From: an uncultured Lachnospiraceae bacterium
GTDB taxonomy: Bacteria; Bacillota; Clostridia; Lachnospirales; Lachnospiraceae
Direction: 5' to 3'
NCBI GenBank assembly: GCA_910578825.1
Contig: CAJTSB010000003.1
Coordinates: forward strand, 21,245 to 85,244
Length of the DNA stretch: 64,000 bases
Position numbers and translations under genes: made by a program. Shown here piece after piece: positions 51,891 through 60,519 of the stretch (position 1 is the stretch's first letter; each line of letters begins with the position of its first letter). The notes below the pieces were generated by a model. It saw nothing but the letters and a program-made list of their open reading frames with translations. It did no database searches and was not told where the DNA came from.

Positions 51891-52628
51891 ATGGAAAATA
51901 ATCTGTTATTTGTAAATCAAAATCATGATATTATCCGACAGTTTCTGGATGTGATGCAGGAATATAATTTTGCCATTGATACGGCGGACAATGGAAAGGA
52001 TGCAGTTGCCTTCCTCAGAAGGAGAAAATACAAAGTGATGATTACGGGCATGGATCTTTCGCCGATAGACGGTTCGAAACTGATTGCCTTTCTGAATCAG
52101 TATTTTCCACGTACGGTCTGTATTGTATATACCAGGAGACTGGAACTGGCCCATTTAAAACTTCTGGTTAACGAGCGCAAGGTGTTTCGTATTTTTCAGA
52201 ATACAGCGGATTTCGGCGGAGAAATTTACAGCGCGATTATGCACGCGTTTGAACATTATGACGTTGGACAGGAAGAAATGCAGAAACGCCAGATTCTGGA
52301 ACAAAAGCTGAAAAATGGATACATGAGCCTGAAAGCATTGAAACAGGCCGCGCTGGAAGATAAATCTGAGCGGGAAGAGATAGAAATGTTTCTGAATACG
52401 CTGTTTTGCGTATACGCTAAGAATGTCAGGATTACACTTCCACGCCGGGAAAGACAGTTGTTGTTTGCTTATGAAAGGCAGCTGCTTTCAAGTCTGTTGG
52501 ATGGTTCGGTACGTGCGGAAGATTTGGAGGAAATGAAACACAAGCTGTATCAGGAGTGCGACGGCAGGCAGCAGGAGAATTTGGCTCCGATTATTGAAGG
52601 GATTCACCAGGCAATCGAAATCGAATAG
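51891..52628 (+). CDS. Receiver-like regulatory protein with helical C-terminus
   Basis: 245 residues; RBS GAGGAAA. Residues ~1-115 resemble a response-regulator receiver (LLFVNQNHDIIRQFLDVM, ADNGKDAVAFLRRRKYKVMITGMDLSPIDG, TVCIVYTRR), but the phospho-acceptor region MDLSPIDG is one residue short of the usual D-x-x-M-P-x-x-D-G, and the N-terminal acidic pair (NQNHD) is altered, so phosphorylation is doubtful. The C-terminal ~120 residues are helical and charged; no HTH or clear ANTAR signature. It follows the Amt-PII gene by 90 bases and has a TATAAT-like box at ~51844, suggesting a nitrogen-related regulator. Function unknown. Confidence 0.6.
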   Translation: MENNLLFVNQNHDIIRQFLDVMQEYNFAIDTADNGKDAVAFLRRRKYKVMITGMDLSPIDGSKLIAFLNQYFPRTVCIVYTRRLELAHLKLLVNERKVFRIFQNTADFGGEIYSAIMHAFEHYDVGQEEMQKRQILEQKLKNGYMSLKALKQAALEDKSEREEIEMFLNTLFCVYAKNVRITLPRRERQLLFAYERQLLSSLLDGSVRAEDLEEMKHKLYQECDGRQQENLAPIIEGIHQAIEIE

Positions 52629-52644
52629 AATGTTACCGTGCATA

Positions 52645-52692
52645 AGGCGCCGTTTCGTCATTTTTGTTATAATGACGAAACGGCGCCTCTTT
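52645..52692. terminator. Bidirectional terminator between the receiver-like gene and PBP1A
   Basis: Perfect 16-bp stem AGGCGCCGTTTCGTCA (52645-52660) / TGACGAAACGGCGCCT (52673-52688), then CTTTTG. Confidence 0.92.
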
Positions 52693-52714
52693 TGTTGCGG
52701 TGCATAGAGGAAAT

Positions 52715-55369
52715 TTAATCCTCATCTTCCTCTTCTTCTTCAGGTTCTTTTTTGTTATTTTCCTTTTTGGGTTTGGACTTTTTGTCTTTTTTATTGTTTT
52801 CAGGGCTGGTACCGTCAAGTTCTTCCGGAATATCTATAGGAGGGATTTCCGGAATGATGCTCTCGGCTGTGTGGATGGTACAGTAATTGTCTTCAGCCAG
52901 GGCAGCAGGCAACAGATAAGGACCATCGTCCGAATTTCCGGAACCGCCTACAATATAGATGCCGGCCTGTCTGGTTTCAGCAGGGCAGAATTCATTAGCC
53001 AGAAGTCCCGATTCCGTGCAGATGGTCGCGCTGACATGGTGGTCGCAATACTCTGTGGGAACTGTTCCGGCAGCAAAATATTCGGTCTGCACCATGCTTC
53101 CTCTTGGATCGGCATCGCACAGTCCGCTTACAGCGAGCTTACCGGATTTCCGGCACACGGCAGCAGTGAGAATGCCTTCCGGCTGGGTAAATTCCTTGTG
53201 TTCCAGAGTTTCATGAATACGTCCCATGATGTGGTTCCACAACGTCTTGGGGTTGGAAGTCAGTGAACCGTCCTGCGGGCTGTTGTCGTCGTATCCGCAC
53301 CATACCGTACAGGTATAGTATGGCGTGTAGCCTGCAAACAGGGCATCGCGGTTGCTGGTCGTAGTACCTGTCTTGCCGGCAATCGGCATATTGCCGAAAT
53401 TAACGGCGCCTCCGGTGCCGACATTGACCACATCCTGCATGGCGCTTGTTAAGAGAAATGCAGTAGTTTCTTTGAGTACCGTGTGTGATTCTGTGGTATT
53501 ATCAATCAATACATTTCCGCTGTGGTCTAAAATTCTGGTATAAAAACGTGGTTTGATATAGTTGCCCATGTTTGCAATCGTGGCGTATGCTCCGGTGAGT
53601 TCCAGATTCGTTACGCCGCGCGTAATGCCGCCCAGTGACAGAGATTCTACAATATCATCCTGTACCAGGGTGGTAAATCCGAAATTCTGCAGATAATCAT
53701 ATCCTACCTGCGGAGAAATGTCGGAGAGGGTCTTTACCGTCACAACGTTAATGGATTTCGTAATTGCATAACGGATAGTAGTAAATCCGCGATAGGAATT
53801 ATCGTAGTTTCGCAATGAGGTACCGTTTGAGTAAGTGTACGGAGCGTCATCCTGAACTGTGGCAAGCGTCATGCCGGCAGTATCCAGCGCCGGTGCATAG
53901 GCTGCAAGAACCTTGAATGTAGAACCGGGCTGCCTGGTCGTGTCCGTTGCACGGTTTAACGTACGGCTTCCGGTTTTATCCCCCCTGCCTCCGACAATGG
54001 CTTTTACATCGCCGGTATACTGGTCGATAATCGTAACTGCCGCCTGTGGCTGAAGGGTAAATACGACCGATTCCCCGCCCTCTACGATACTGTCGCCAGG
54101 TTGTATGATTTCTGCCTTATAAGCATCAATGGCCGCCTGAGCCTCCTCGATGCTCGCAAAATTCAGCGAGTAGTCCGGGGAAGAGGCGCTGTAATGTGAG
54201 ATCATGGTCTGATCACTGTAATTTTCCATCGTGCCGTCTGACTTTTTGACTGTCAGGCGGTAGGAAAAAGAGTATTTCGCCTCGGTAGAATAGTTTTCCG
54301 GCTTGTTTACTTCTTCGTCGCAGATTTGCTGAATCCCCATATCCTGCGTGGATTCAATTGTCAGACCGCTGTTGTAAATAGCCTTGTATGCCTGTGTGTC
54401 CGTATATCCTTTTTTCACCACCAGATCCTGTACCACCTGGTCAATGACGGCGTCCACAAAATAAGAATTGGGGTTTTCTTCTGCGTATACGATATTGACT
54501 TGCTGAATCCGGGAATAAACGTCGTCCAAAATAGCCTCGTCGTATTCTTTTTCAGAGATATATCCCTGTTCGCGCATATTTTTGAGGACAAGTCGTCGCC
54601 GCTCGTCGTTCTTGTCCGGATGACTGACTGGATTATAAGCGGAAGGATTCTTCGTGATTCCGGCGATAACGGCTGCCTCCGACAGGGTAAGTTCTGAGAC
54701 GTCTTTGCCGAAATAGCGGCGGGAAGCAGACTGTACGCCCAGTGTGTTTTGTCCAAGGTTAATGGTGTTTAGATAATTTTCCAGTACCCATTCTTTGGAT
54801 TTGATTTTTGAGAGCTGAATGGCAAGGTATTGCTCCTGAATCTTGCGCTCAACTTTTTCAATGCCGGACTGGGTTGTCCAGCCTTCAAATACATTATTTT
54901 TGAGTAGCTGCTGCGTAATCGTGCTGGCTCCCTGGCTGAAATGGAAACCGTTTGTGACGCCGGTGATTCCGGCGCGGATAATTCCCTTGATATCAATGCC
55001 ATTATGGTCGTAGAACCGTTCGTCCTCAATGGCGACAAACGCGTGCTGAACGGTTTCCGGTATTTCATCCAGCGTTACATACACACGGTTGGAGCCGGAA
55101 GCCACGAGCTTTGCAGTCTCGTTTCCCTGGTTGTCCAACACAACGGACAGGTAGCCGGTGGGCGAGGGATCGATATCAGAAATATCGGGAGCAGACGCTA
55201 TGATGCCTTTGAACACGCCGATTCCAGCGCATCCGCCGATGACTGCAATAGCCAGAAAACATACCAGTAATGTTTTTATAAAGATAACGGTAAATTTTTT
55301 ACGGATCAACAACGCGGAGGAGGTGATCTGTTTCTCTCTTCGTGCTACGCCTTTTTTTCCATAGTTCAT
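52715..55369 (-). CDS. Bifunctional penicillin-binding protein 1A
   Basis: 884 residues. Polymerises and crosslinks peptidoglycan. A basic cytoplasmic N-terminus, membrane anchor (~30-56), glycosyltransferase 51 domain with FVAIEDERFYDHNGID (catalytic Glu ~115) and GASTITQQLLKN, then a transpeptidase with the active Ser483 in GSTFK, the SIN-type motif (KSINVV) and KTGTT. Unusual end: after the catalytic domain a Cys-containing region (SGKLAVSGLCDADPRGS, FCPAETRQAG) and a Pro-then-Lys/Glu tail ending in EEEEEDED. RBS AAGGAGG before ATG 55369. Single gene on the minus strand. Confidence 0.95.
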   Translation of the reverse strand: MNYGKKGVARREKQITSSALLIRKKFTVIFIKTLLVCFLAIAVIGGCAGIGVFKGIIASAPDISDIDPSPTGYLSVVLDNQGNETAKLVASGSNRVYVTLDEIPETVQHAFVAIEDERFYDHNGIDIKGIIRAGITGVTNGFHFSQGASTITQQLLKNNVFEGWTTQSGIEKVERKIQEQYLAIQLSKIKSKEWVLENYLNTINLGQNTLGVQSASRRYFGKDVSELTLSEAAVIAGITKNPSAYNPVSHPDKNDERRRLVLKNMREQGYISEKEYDEAILDDVYSRIQQVNIVYAEENPNSYFVDAVIDQVVQDLVVKKGYTDTQAYKAIYNSGLTIESTQDMGIQQICDEEVNKPENYSTEAKYSFSYRLTVKKSDGTMENYSDQTMISHYSASSPDYSLNFASIEEAQAAIDAYKAEIIQPGDSIVEGGESVVFTLQPQAAVTIIDQYTGDVKAIVGGRGDKTGSRTLNRATDTTRQPGSTFKVLAAYAPALDTAGMTLATVQDDAPYTYSNGTSLRNYDNSYRGFTTIRYAITKSINVVTVKTLSDISPQVGYDYLQNFGFTTLVQDDIVESLSLGGITRGVTNLELTGAYATIANMGNYIKPRFYTRILDHSGNVLIDNTTESHTVLKETTAFLLTSAMQDVVNVGTGGAVNFGNMPIAGKTGTTTSNRDALFAGYTPYYTCTVWCGYDDNSPQDGSLTSNPKTLWNHIMGRIHETLEHKEFTQPEGILTAAVCRKSGKLAVSGLCDADPRGSMVQTEYFAAGTVPTEYCDHHVSATICTESGLLANEFCPAETRQAGIYIVGGSGNSDDGPYLLPAALAEDNYCTIHTAESIIPEIPPIDIPEELDGTSPENNKKDKKSKPKKENNKKEPEEEEEDED

Positions 55370-55572
55370 AGCAAAGCCTCCTTAAAATCAATAAATGATA
55401 TTATCCAGATATTATATCAAATATGATATGGAAAATAAAGAAAAATATCAGTTTCAATTTGTCTGTATATAAATTTCAATATTGCAGAGAGGCGATAAAT
55501 ACTGTTATAATTAAAAAGCAGTTTATGATAAGTTCCATAATGCACTATGCAAAAAGAAACGGAGTCTATGCC

Positions 55573-56229
55573 ATGGAAAACAAGTCCATAAAAATTTTAT
55601 ATCAAGGCGGCAGTGGTGAAATTGTCGAAAAGAAGTCGCGGTTTATTGCTACCCTGGAGAAAATAGAGACGGAGGAGGAGGCTCTTTCTTTTATCGCCCG
55701 CATGAAGAAACAGTATTGGGATGCAAGGCATAACTGCTATGCCTTTGTGGCAGGGAAGAATCAGGAATTGCAGAGGTGCAGCGATGACGGGGAGCCGAAT
55801 GGAACGGCAGGACGCCCCATGCTGGATGTGCTTTTGCGGGAGGATGTGCATAATTTGGCGGTAGTTGTGACACGCTATTTTGGCGGGACGCTTCTTGGAA
55901 CCGGCGGGTTGGTGCGCGCTTATCAGAAGGCGGTGCAGGAAGGGCTTAAAAACAGTATTTTTATAGAGAAAACGCCCGGGAGAATTCTTGTAATTGACAC
56001 GGACTATAACAGCGTCGGAAAGGTTCAGTATATATTAGCACAGCAGGAAATCACGACGATGGACTCTTCTTATACGGATAAGGTGCAGCTAAAGGTCATG
56101 GTTCCGACAGATAAGCTGGAGGAACTCAAAGACGCGATTACTGAGGGAACGAATGGGACAGCGCATTTCGAGGTGAGTGAACCGGTGGAATTTGCAGTGG
56201 TAGAGGGGAAGGTTGAACTACTGGAGTAA
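55573..56229 (+). CDS. YigZ / IMPACT family protein
   Basis: 218 residues from ATG 55573 (GGAG upstream); the much longer frame from 55423 crosses A/T-rich promoter DNA and is not credible. The N-terminal UPF0029/Impact domain has EKKSRFIATLEKI, DARHNCYAFV, CSDDGEPNGTAGRPML and VVVTRYFGGTLLGTGGLVRAY, the family core; a C-terminal DUF1949 ferredoxin-like domain follows. Related eukaryotic IMPACT binds Gcn1; the bacterial role is unknown. The tRNA-Gln promoter follows. Confidence 0.92.
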   Translation: MENKSIKILYQGGSGEIVEKKSRFIATLEKIETEEEALSFIARMKKQYWDARHNCYAFVAGKNQELQRCSDDGEPNGTAGRPMLDVLLREDVHNLAVVVTRYFGGTLLGTGGLVRAYQKAVQEGLKNSIFIEKTPGRILVIDTDYNSVGKVQYILAQQEITTMDSSYTDKVQLKVMVPTDKLEELKDAITEGTNGTAHFEVSEPVEFAVVEGKVELLE

Positions 56230-56290
56230 CGGTTTCCCCTCACAATTCAGGTAATATTTGTAAATGTAAGAAAAAAATATAAAAAAACAC

Positions 56291-56319
56291 TTGCATTTTG
56301 GAAAAAACTCGTATATAAT
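56291..56319 (+). promoter_or_regulatory. Promoter of tRNA-Gln
   Basis: TTGCAT (56291-56296), 17 bases, TATAAT (56314-56319), 19 bases before the tRNA. Confidence 0.75.
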
Positions 56320-56338
56320 ACTTTTTGTTGAACGACAA

Positions 56339-56410
56339 TGGCCCATCGCCAAACGGTAAGGCAACGGACTCTGACTCCGTCATTTCAAGGTTCGAATCCT
56401 TGTGGGCCAG
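56339..56410 (+). tRNA. tRNA-Gln, anticodon CTG
   Basis: 72-base cloverleaf: acceptor TGGCCCA (56339-56345) / TGGGCCA (56403-56409), D arm with GCC...GGC, anticodon stem ACGGA / TCCGT with loop CTCTGAC (anticodon CTG), T arm CAAGG-TTCGAAT-CCTTG, discriminator G. The CCA end is not encoded (CTA follows). Reads CAG glutamine codons. Own promoter and terminator. Confidence 0.96.
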
Positions 56411-56414
56411 CTAG

Positions 56415-56446
56415 ATACCTGTCACTTTCAGTGATGGGTATTTTTA
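56415..56446 (+). terminator. Terminator after tRNA-Gln
   Basis: 12-bp stem 56415-56426 / 56430-56441 (two wobbles), loop TTC, then TTTTTATT. It also lies directly before the RBS of the thioesterase gene. Confidence 0.85.
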
Positions 56447-56466
56447 TTCTATTACAGGAGGAAATC

Positions 56467-57177
56467 ATGTACAGTTTTCACAGCAGGATTCGTTATAGTG
56501 AGGTGGACAACAAAGGACATGTTGCATTGCCTGCAATTATAGATTATTTTCAGGACTGCAGTAATTTTCAATCGGAAGAGCTTGGAGTAGGCGTCTCATT
56601 TCTGACAGAACACCGGTTGGTATGGGTGGTATCTTCCTGGCAGATTGAGGTCAACCGTTATCCCGGTATGGGAGAATGTGTAAAAGTCAGCACCTGGCCG
56701 TATGAGTTCAAAGGATTTTTTGGCTATCGTAATTTTACGATGGAGACGGAAGAGGGTGAGCTTTTAGCGTATGCCAATTCCATCTGGACGCTGCTGGATA
56801 TGGAAAAAGGAAGACCTGCGAGACCTTTGCCGGAACTGTTAGAGGCGTATAAGATGTCTCCGCAGCTAGAGATGGAGTGCGATTCCCGAAAGGTTTCATT
56901 TCCGGAACAGATGGAGCCAAAGGAGCCGTTTCCGGTGCATAAGTATCATATTGATACCAATCAGCATGTAAACAATGGGCAATATGTGAGTATGGCGCAG
57001 GAATATATTCCATCCGGTTTTGAGGTTCATAAATTGCGGGTAGAATATCGCAAGGCTGCAGTTTATAAAGATATGATGTTCCCATTTGTTGCTGAGGAAC
57101 AGGGGAAGATTACGGTAAAGCTTGCAGATGGGGAAGGAAAACCCTATGCTGTCGTAGCGCTGGAGGAAAAGAAATGA
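56467..57177 (+). CDS. Acyl-ACP thioesterase (FatA-like hotdog protein)
   Basis: 236 residues from ATG 56467 (AGGAGG); the frame that extends upstream includes the tRNA and is rejected. Two hotdog domains: first with YSEVDNKGHVALPAIIDYFQD (~11-31) and VWVVSSWQIEVNRYP; second with YHIDTNQHVNNGQYVSMA, the catalytic Asn/His region of FatA-type enzymes. Releases fatty acids from acyl carrier protein. Overlaps the cvfB gene by 4 bases (ATGA), so the two are translationally coupled. Confidence 0.9.
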   Translation: MYSFHSRIRYSEVDNKGHVALPAIIDYFQDCSNFQSEELGVGVSFLTEHRLVWVVSSWQIEVNRYPGMGECVKVSTWPYEFKGFFGYRNFTMETEEGELLAYANSIWTLLDMEKGRPARPLPELLEAYKMSPQLEMECDSRKVSFPEQMEPKEPFPVHKYHIDTNQHVNNGQYVSMAQEYIPSGFEVHKLRVEYRKAAVYKDMMFPFVAEEQGKITVKLADGEGKPYAVVALEEKK

Positions 57178-58010
57178 TTCGACTCGGAGAAGAACAGAGA
57201 CTTGTAGTAGTGAAGAAGGTAGAGTTCGGCGTATACCTGGCGGAACACAGGGAATCAGAGACCAGGGTGCTGCTGCCAATAAAACAGGTGCCCGAGGGAA
57301 CACAGCTTGGGGATGAACTGGAAGTTTTTATATATAAAGATTCGAAGGACCGCGTGATTTCTACCACCCATAAGCCCAAAATCAAAATGGGGCAAATCGC
57401 TGTACTTACGGTGGTATCCGTTCAGAAGATTGGAGCTTTTTTGGACTGGGGTCTGGAAAAGGATCTGTTTCTTCCATTTAAGGAGCAGATTGGCAAAGTC
57501 CAGACAGGGGATGAAATACTGGTGCGGCTTTATATTGATAAGAGCAGGAGACTGTGCGCCAGCATGAGAGAACTCTATGATATGCTAGAGACAGAGTCTT
57601 CTTATGAGACAGGGGATATGGTTCATGGTCGTGTCTATGAGTTTAGTGATAATTTTGGTACGTTTTTGGCCGTGGATGACAAATATTCCGCCCGAATCCC
57701 CAGACATGAGGATTGCAGTTCTCTGAGAATTGGGGATATGGTGGAGGCTCGTGTTGCAGGTGTGAAAGAGGATGGCAAACTGGATTTGACACTGCGGGAG
57801 AAAGCATATATTCAAATGGATCAGGATGCGCAGCGAGTCATGGAGGTTCTGGAAGAGTATGCGGGAGTTTTGCCTTTTAATGATAAAGTGTCCCCGGAAA
57901 TCATTATGCGCGAAATGAAAATGAGTAAAAATGCGTTTAAACGTGCGGTTGGACGATTATATAAAGAGCATAAAATAGAAATTACAGATAAGAATATCCG
58001 AAAGATATAG
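57174..58010 (+). CDS. CvfB-type S1 RNA-binding protein
   Basis: 278 residues. Three S1-like OB folds followed by a winged-helix C-terminus: VVKKVEFGVYLAEH (~12-25), LTVVSVQKIGAFLDWGL (~73-89), YETGDMVHGRVYEFSDNFGTF (~142-162), and KMSKNAFKRAVGRLYKEHKI (~250-269) as the winged helix. CvfB of Staphylococcus binds RNA and affects virulence gene expression; a general RNA-binding role is likely. Overlaps the thioesterase stop, with the protease gene 10 bases downstream. Confidence 0.9.
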   Translation: MIRLGEEQRLVVVKKVEFGVYLAEHRESETRVLLPIKQVPEGTQLGDELEVFIYKDSKDRVISTTHKPKIKMGQIAVLTVVSVQKIGAFLDWGLEKDLFLPFKEQIGKVQTGDEILVRLYIDKSRRLCASMRELYDMLETESSYETGDMVHGRVYEFSDNFGTFLAVDDKYSARIPRHEDCSSLRIGDMVEARVAGVKEDGKLDLTLREKAYIQMDQDAQRVMEVLEEYAGVLPFNDKVSPEIIMREMKMSKNAFKRAVGRLYKEHKIEITDKNIRKI

Positions 58011-58019
58011 GAGGATCCG

Positions 58020-58985
58020 ATGTCTCAAAACAAAAGTGCAAACCGTTTATTTTTAGCAGTTGTAATGATTTATATAGGTGGGAGCCTGGGATTCAGCGCA
58101 CTGTCGGCTTTTACGCCGATGGGAGACCTGCCGGTGTATGTTTCCCTGCTGGTGTCGCAGGCATTGGTTTTTGTTCCATGTTTTCTATACTGTAAATGGA
58201 AAAAGATCAAAATAAGAGAACTGGTTCCATACCGCAAAATTAACTTCGTAACCATCATACTCGTAATCATTTGTACCTATTTGATGTATCCGTTGATGAT
58301 TGTTCTCAATGCCATTTCCATGTTGTTTTCCACTTCGGGAACGGCAAGTGTCATGGAGCTGATGCAGGGGCAGAATTTTGTGTTGAGTACGCTGTTTATG
58401 GCGCTTTTGCCTGCCTGCGTGGAGGAATTTATGTTCCGGGGCGTGCTGTTTCATACATATCGGAAGAGCAAAATGCTGCCTGCAATTTTTCTGAGCGCGT
58501 TTTTGTTCGGATGTATGCATATGAATTTAAATCAGTTTATGTACGCGTTTGCGCTGGGCGTATATCTTGCATTTCTGGTGGAGGCGACCGGAAGCATTTT
58601 CAGTTCGATGCTGGCGCATTTTACCCTCAATTTTACCAGTGTAGTCATGAGCTTTCTGCTGCCGTATTTTTATCAATCGCTGGGCGTGTCCGAGACAGAG
58701 ATGAGCCCGCAGGTTGGGAATGGCGGTCTGATGGCTGATATGCCGGGCGGTGAAATTGCCATGCTCCTGATGGGAATTATGGTTTGGGCAGTAATTGCAA
58801 TTGCAACCACATGCGCAGGGTTTGGCATTTATATGGCGATCTGTAAAATTAACGGTCGCTGGGGATATGTCAAGCGGATGTTTAAAGGTGGAACGCGAGA
58901 GAGGTTGATTTCCGTTTCGCTTATTTTGGGGATTCTTATCACTTTTGCGTTTATGGGATTTACGATTTATCTGGAATACCTGTGA
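58020..58985 (+). CDS. CPBP family intramembrane glutamic endopeptidase
   Basis: 321 residues with about eight membrane helices. CPBP/Abi signatures: paired Glu with Arg in CVEEFMFRGVLFHTY (~129-143), FLFGCMHMN with His (~162), and HFTLNFTSVV near ~201. Relatives of Rce1-type proteases; bacterial members act in bacteriocin immunity, membrane-protein processing or abortive infection, and substrates are mostly unknown. RBS AGGAGG before ATG 58020. Last gene of the thioesterase operon. Confidence 0.9.
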   Translation: MSQNKSANRLFLAVVMIYIGGSLGFSALSAFTPMGDLPVYVSLLVSQALVFVPCFLYCKWKKIKIRELVPYRKINFVTIILVIICTYLMYPLMIVLNAISMLFSTSGTASVMELMQGQNFVLSTLFMALLPACVEEFMFRGVLFHTYRKSKMLPAIFLSAFLFGCMHMNLNQFMYAFALGVYLAFLVEATGSIFSSMLAHFTLNFTSVVMSFLLPYFYQSLGVSETEMSPQVGNGGLMADMPGGEIAMLLMGIMVWAVIAIATTCAGFGIYMAICKINGRWGYVKRMFKGGTRERLISVSLILGILITFAFMGFTIYLEYL

Positions 58986-59021
58986 CGCCGGCTGTCATCA
59001 GGTGAGGAAAAGATGGAAAGT

Positions 59022-59056
59022 ACAGGAGCAGATTACACGCGGTAACCTGCTCCTGT
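59022..59056. terminator. Bidirectional terminator between the CPBP gene and yjfB
   Basis: 10-bp stem ACAGGAGCAG (59022-59031) / CTGCTCCTGT (59047-59056) between convergent genes. The T tract is weak on both sides. Confidence 0.55.
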
Positions 59057-59069
59057 CTGTTAGATGCAG

Positions 59070-59246
59070 TCAGAGAGAAATATCAATATTTCCTCCCACG
59101 TGAGGAGTAACAGATTGTTCCATGAGTTTAACCATGGAGTCTCCCATCGTCTCTGCCGCATCCAGTTGCTTGCCAAGCATGAGAACGCCGATGTCATTGT
59201 GCAGCTGTGTCATGCTCAACGCGGTTGATAAGGAAGCAATATCCAT
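59070..59246 (-). CDS. YjfB-type putative motility protein
   Basis: 58 residues; start ATG 59246-59244 with AGGAGGG upstream on the minus strand. A longer reading from 59351 would run through the repeated element and is rejected. Sequence MDIASLSTALSMTQLHNDIG, VLMLGKQLDAAETMGDSMVK and a final PHVGGNIDISL match the small YjfB family, often annotated as putative motility protein; no mechanism is established. Divergent from thioredoxin reductase. Confidence 0.82.
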   Translation of the reverse strand: MDIASLSTALSMTQLHNDIGVLMLGKQLDAAETMGDSMVKLMEQSVTPHVGGNIDISL

Positions 59247-59302
59247 TTTACATCCCTCCTTTCCATGCTTATTATGACATGAAAATGGAGAAAATGCAAT
59301 TA

Positions 59303-59398
59303 GAGGAGGAAGGCAAATGCGCAGTATTTCCGGAATGCCTTCCGACGACATGGCAGGAGGCGCAAAGCGTCGCGTGCCGTTACATTGATGTTAGGAGG
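59303..59398 (+). repeat. Copy B of the two-copy intergenic hairpin/micro-ORF element
   Basis: Aligns with 29893-29984. Stem GGAAGGCA / TGCCTTCC (59308-59315 / 59336-59343) encloses AAATGC-GCA-GTATTT (59315-59329, wobble relative to copy A). A second hairpin GGCA..GGCGC-AAA-GCGTC..TGCC (59352-59378) follows. It sits upstream of trxB, between it and the divergent yjfB-like gene. Confidence 0.6.
59317..59388 (+). CDS. Putative 23-residue micro-ORF (copy B)
   Basis: ATG 59317 with GAGGAGGAAGG as RBS, 23 codons, TGA 59386-59388; the trxB RBS TAGGAGG begins four bases later. Shares MRSIS, MP, DMAGGA and RRVP with the 29907-29978 copy. Either a genuine microprotein or leader peptide, or a coincidental frame through a structured repeat; the RBS and equal length in both copies favour translation. 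Confidence 0.4.
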   Translation: MRSISGMPSDDMAGGAKRRVPLH

Positions 59399-59404
59399 TT
59401 AACT

Positions 59405-60319
59405 ATGGTATATGATGTAATTATTTTGGGAAGCGGACCTGCGGGCTTAAGTGCGGCTGTCTATGCACAGCGCGCCCGTTTCCGCACACTTATTATAGAA
59501 GAAAAGCCTTTGAGCGGCGGACAGATTCTGGATACTTATGAGGTAGATAATTATCCGGGACTTCCAGGAATTACCGGATTTGAGCTGGGACAGAAATTCC
59601 GCACCCATGCGGATCAGTTTGGGGCGGAGTTTGTGAATGAACAGGTAAAGGAAATTCAGATGGAGGGCGACAGGAAACTGGTTGTTACGGATAAAGGGAA
59701 TTATGAGGCAAAAGCATTGATTCTTGCAACCGGAGCCCGTCATCGCAAACTCAATGTTCCGGGAGAGGAGAAGTTTACCGGAATGGGCGTCTCCTACTGC
59801 GCGACCTGCGATGGCGCGTTTTTCCGTGGGAAAGACGTTATGGTCGTTGGCGGCGGAGACGTTGCGCTTGAGGATGCGCTGTTTCTGGCAAGGAGCTGTG
59901 AGAAGGTCTATCTCGTTCACCGGAGAGAGGAATTCAGGGGCGCCCGTATTTTGCAGGAGCGTGTGAAGGAGACAGAGAATATTGAACTTGTATTGAACTA
60001 TAATCTCAAAGAAATTCGGGGTGAGGAACAGGTATCTTCCGCGTTGCTGCGTCACAGTACAGAGGAGACGACGCGGGAACTTCAGGTACAGGGTATTTTC
60101 ATCGCGGTGGGGGTTGAGCCGAATACGGCGGCGATCCAGAACATGGTTGCACAGGATGAACAGGGTTATATTATTGCCGGCGAAGATACAAAGACCAGTG
60201 TGCCGGGAATTTTTGCGGCAGGCGATGTACGTACAAAACAGCTGCGTCAGGTTATTACAGCTGCGGCGGACGGCGCGAACGCCATCACTTCCGTGGAGCG
60301 ATATCTCAGTATGATTTGA
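59405..60319 (+). CDS. trxB: Thioredoxin reductase
   Basis: 304 residues; ATG 59405 with TAGGAGG. The in-frame extension to 59207 crosses the repeated element. FAD Rossmann GSGPAGLSAAVYAQR at the N-terminus, redox-active CATCDG (the Cys-x-x-Cys pair), NADPH-binding VVGGGDVALEDALFLA and GIFAAGDVRTKQLRQVITA at the C-terminus. Reduces thioredoxin in the cytosol. No thioredoxin gene adjacent. Confidence 0.95.
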   Translation: MVYDVIILGSGPAGLSAAVYAQRARFRTLIIEEKPLSGGQILDTYEVDNYPGLPGITGFELGQKFRTHADQFGAEFVNEQVKEIQMEGDRKLVVTDKGNYEAKALILATGARHRKLNVPGEEKFTGMGVSYCATCDGAFFRGKDVMVVGGGDVALEDALFLARSCEKVYLVHRREEFRGARILQERVKETENIELVLNYNLKEIRGEEQVSSALLRHSTEETTRELQVQGIFIAVGVEPNTAAIQNMVAQDEQGYIIAGEDTKTSVPGIFAAGDVRTKQLRQVITAAADGANAITSVERYLSMI

Positions 60320-60408
60320 TGGCTCCTGAGCGTTCGGACGGCTTTGGAGAAAACGCTATCAACAATAACCGGGGGCATTATGGATTTAAATTTGTAACAT
60401 ATTAATGG

Positions 60409-60437
60409 TTGACATATGGTATACCCTTTGCTATAAT
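60409..60437 (+). promoter_or_regulatory. Consensus promoter of the NlpC/P60 gene
   Basis: Perfect TTGACA (60409-60414), 17 bases, TATAAT (60432-60437). Confidence 0.9.
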
Positions 60438-60443
60438 TATCCC

Positions 60444-60460
60444 TGTAATAAAATTGTAAC
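60444..60460 (+). promoter_or_regulatory. WalR-box-like direct repeat at the NlpC/P60 transcription start
   Basis: TGTAAT (60444-60449), 5 bases, TGTAAC (60455-60460) fits the WalR consensus TGTWAH-N5-TGTWAH known for cell-wall hydrolase genes of Bacillus. It overlaps the expected start site, as in repressed WalR targets. Further TTTGTAACA copies at ~60391 and ~60487 lack a partner half-site. Confidence 0.45.
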
Positions 60461-60519
60461 AAATGAGAAATTCCGATAGGAATTTGTAACAATAAACAGG
60501 ATAAAATATGGAGGGTAAG

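Noticed and set aside
56338..56466. Extension of the thioesterase frame upstream
   Set aside because: It translates the tRNA-Gln gene and its terminator.
59207..59404. N-terminal extension of thioredoxin reductase
   Set aside because: No RBS, and it passes through the repeated hairpin element; ATG 59405 has a strong RBS and the normal family start.
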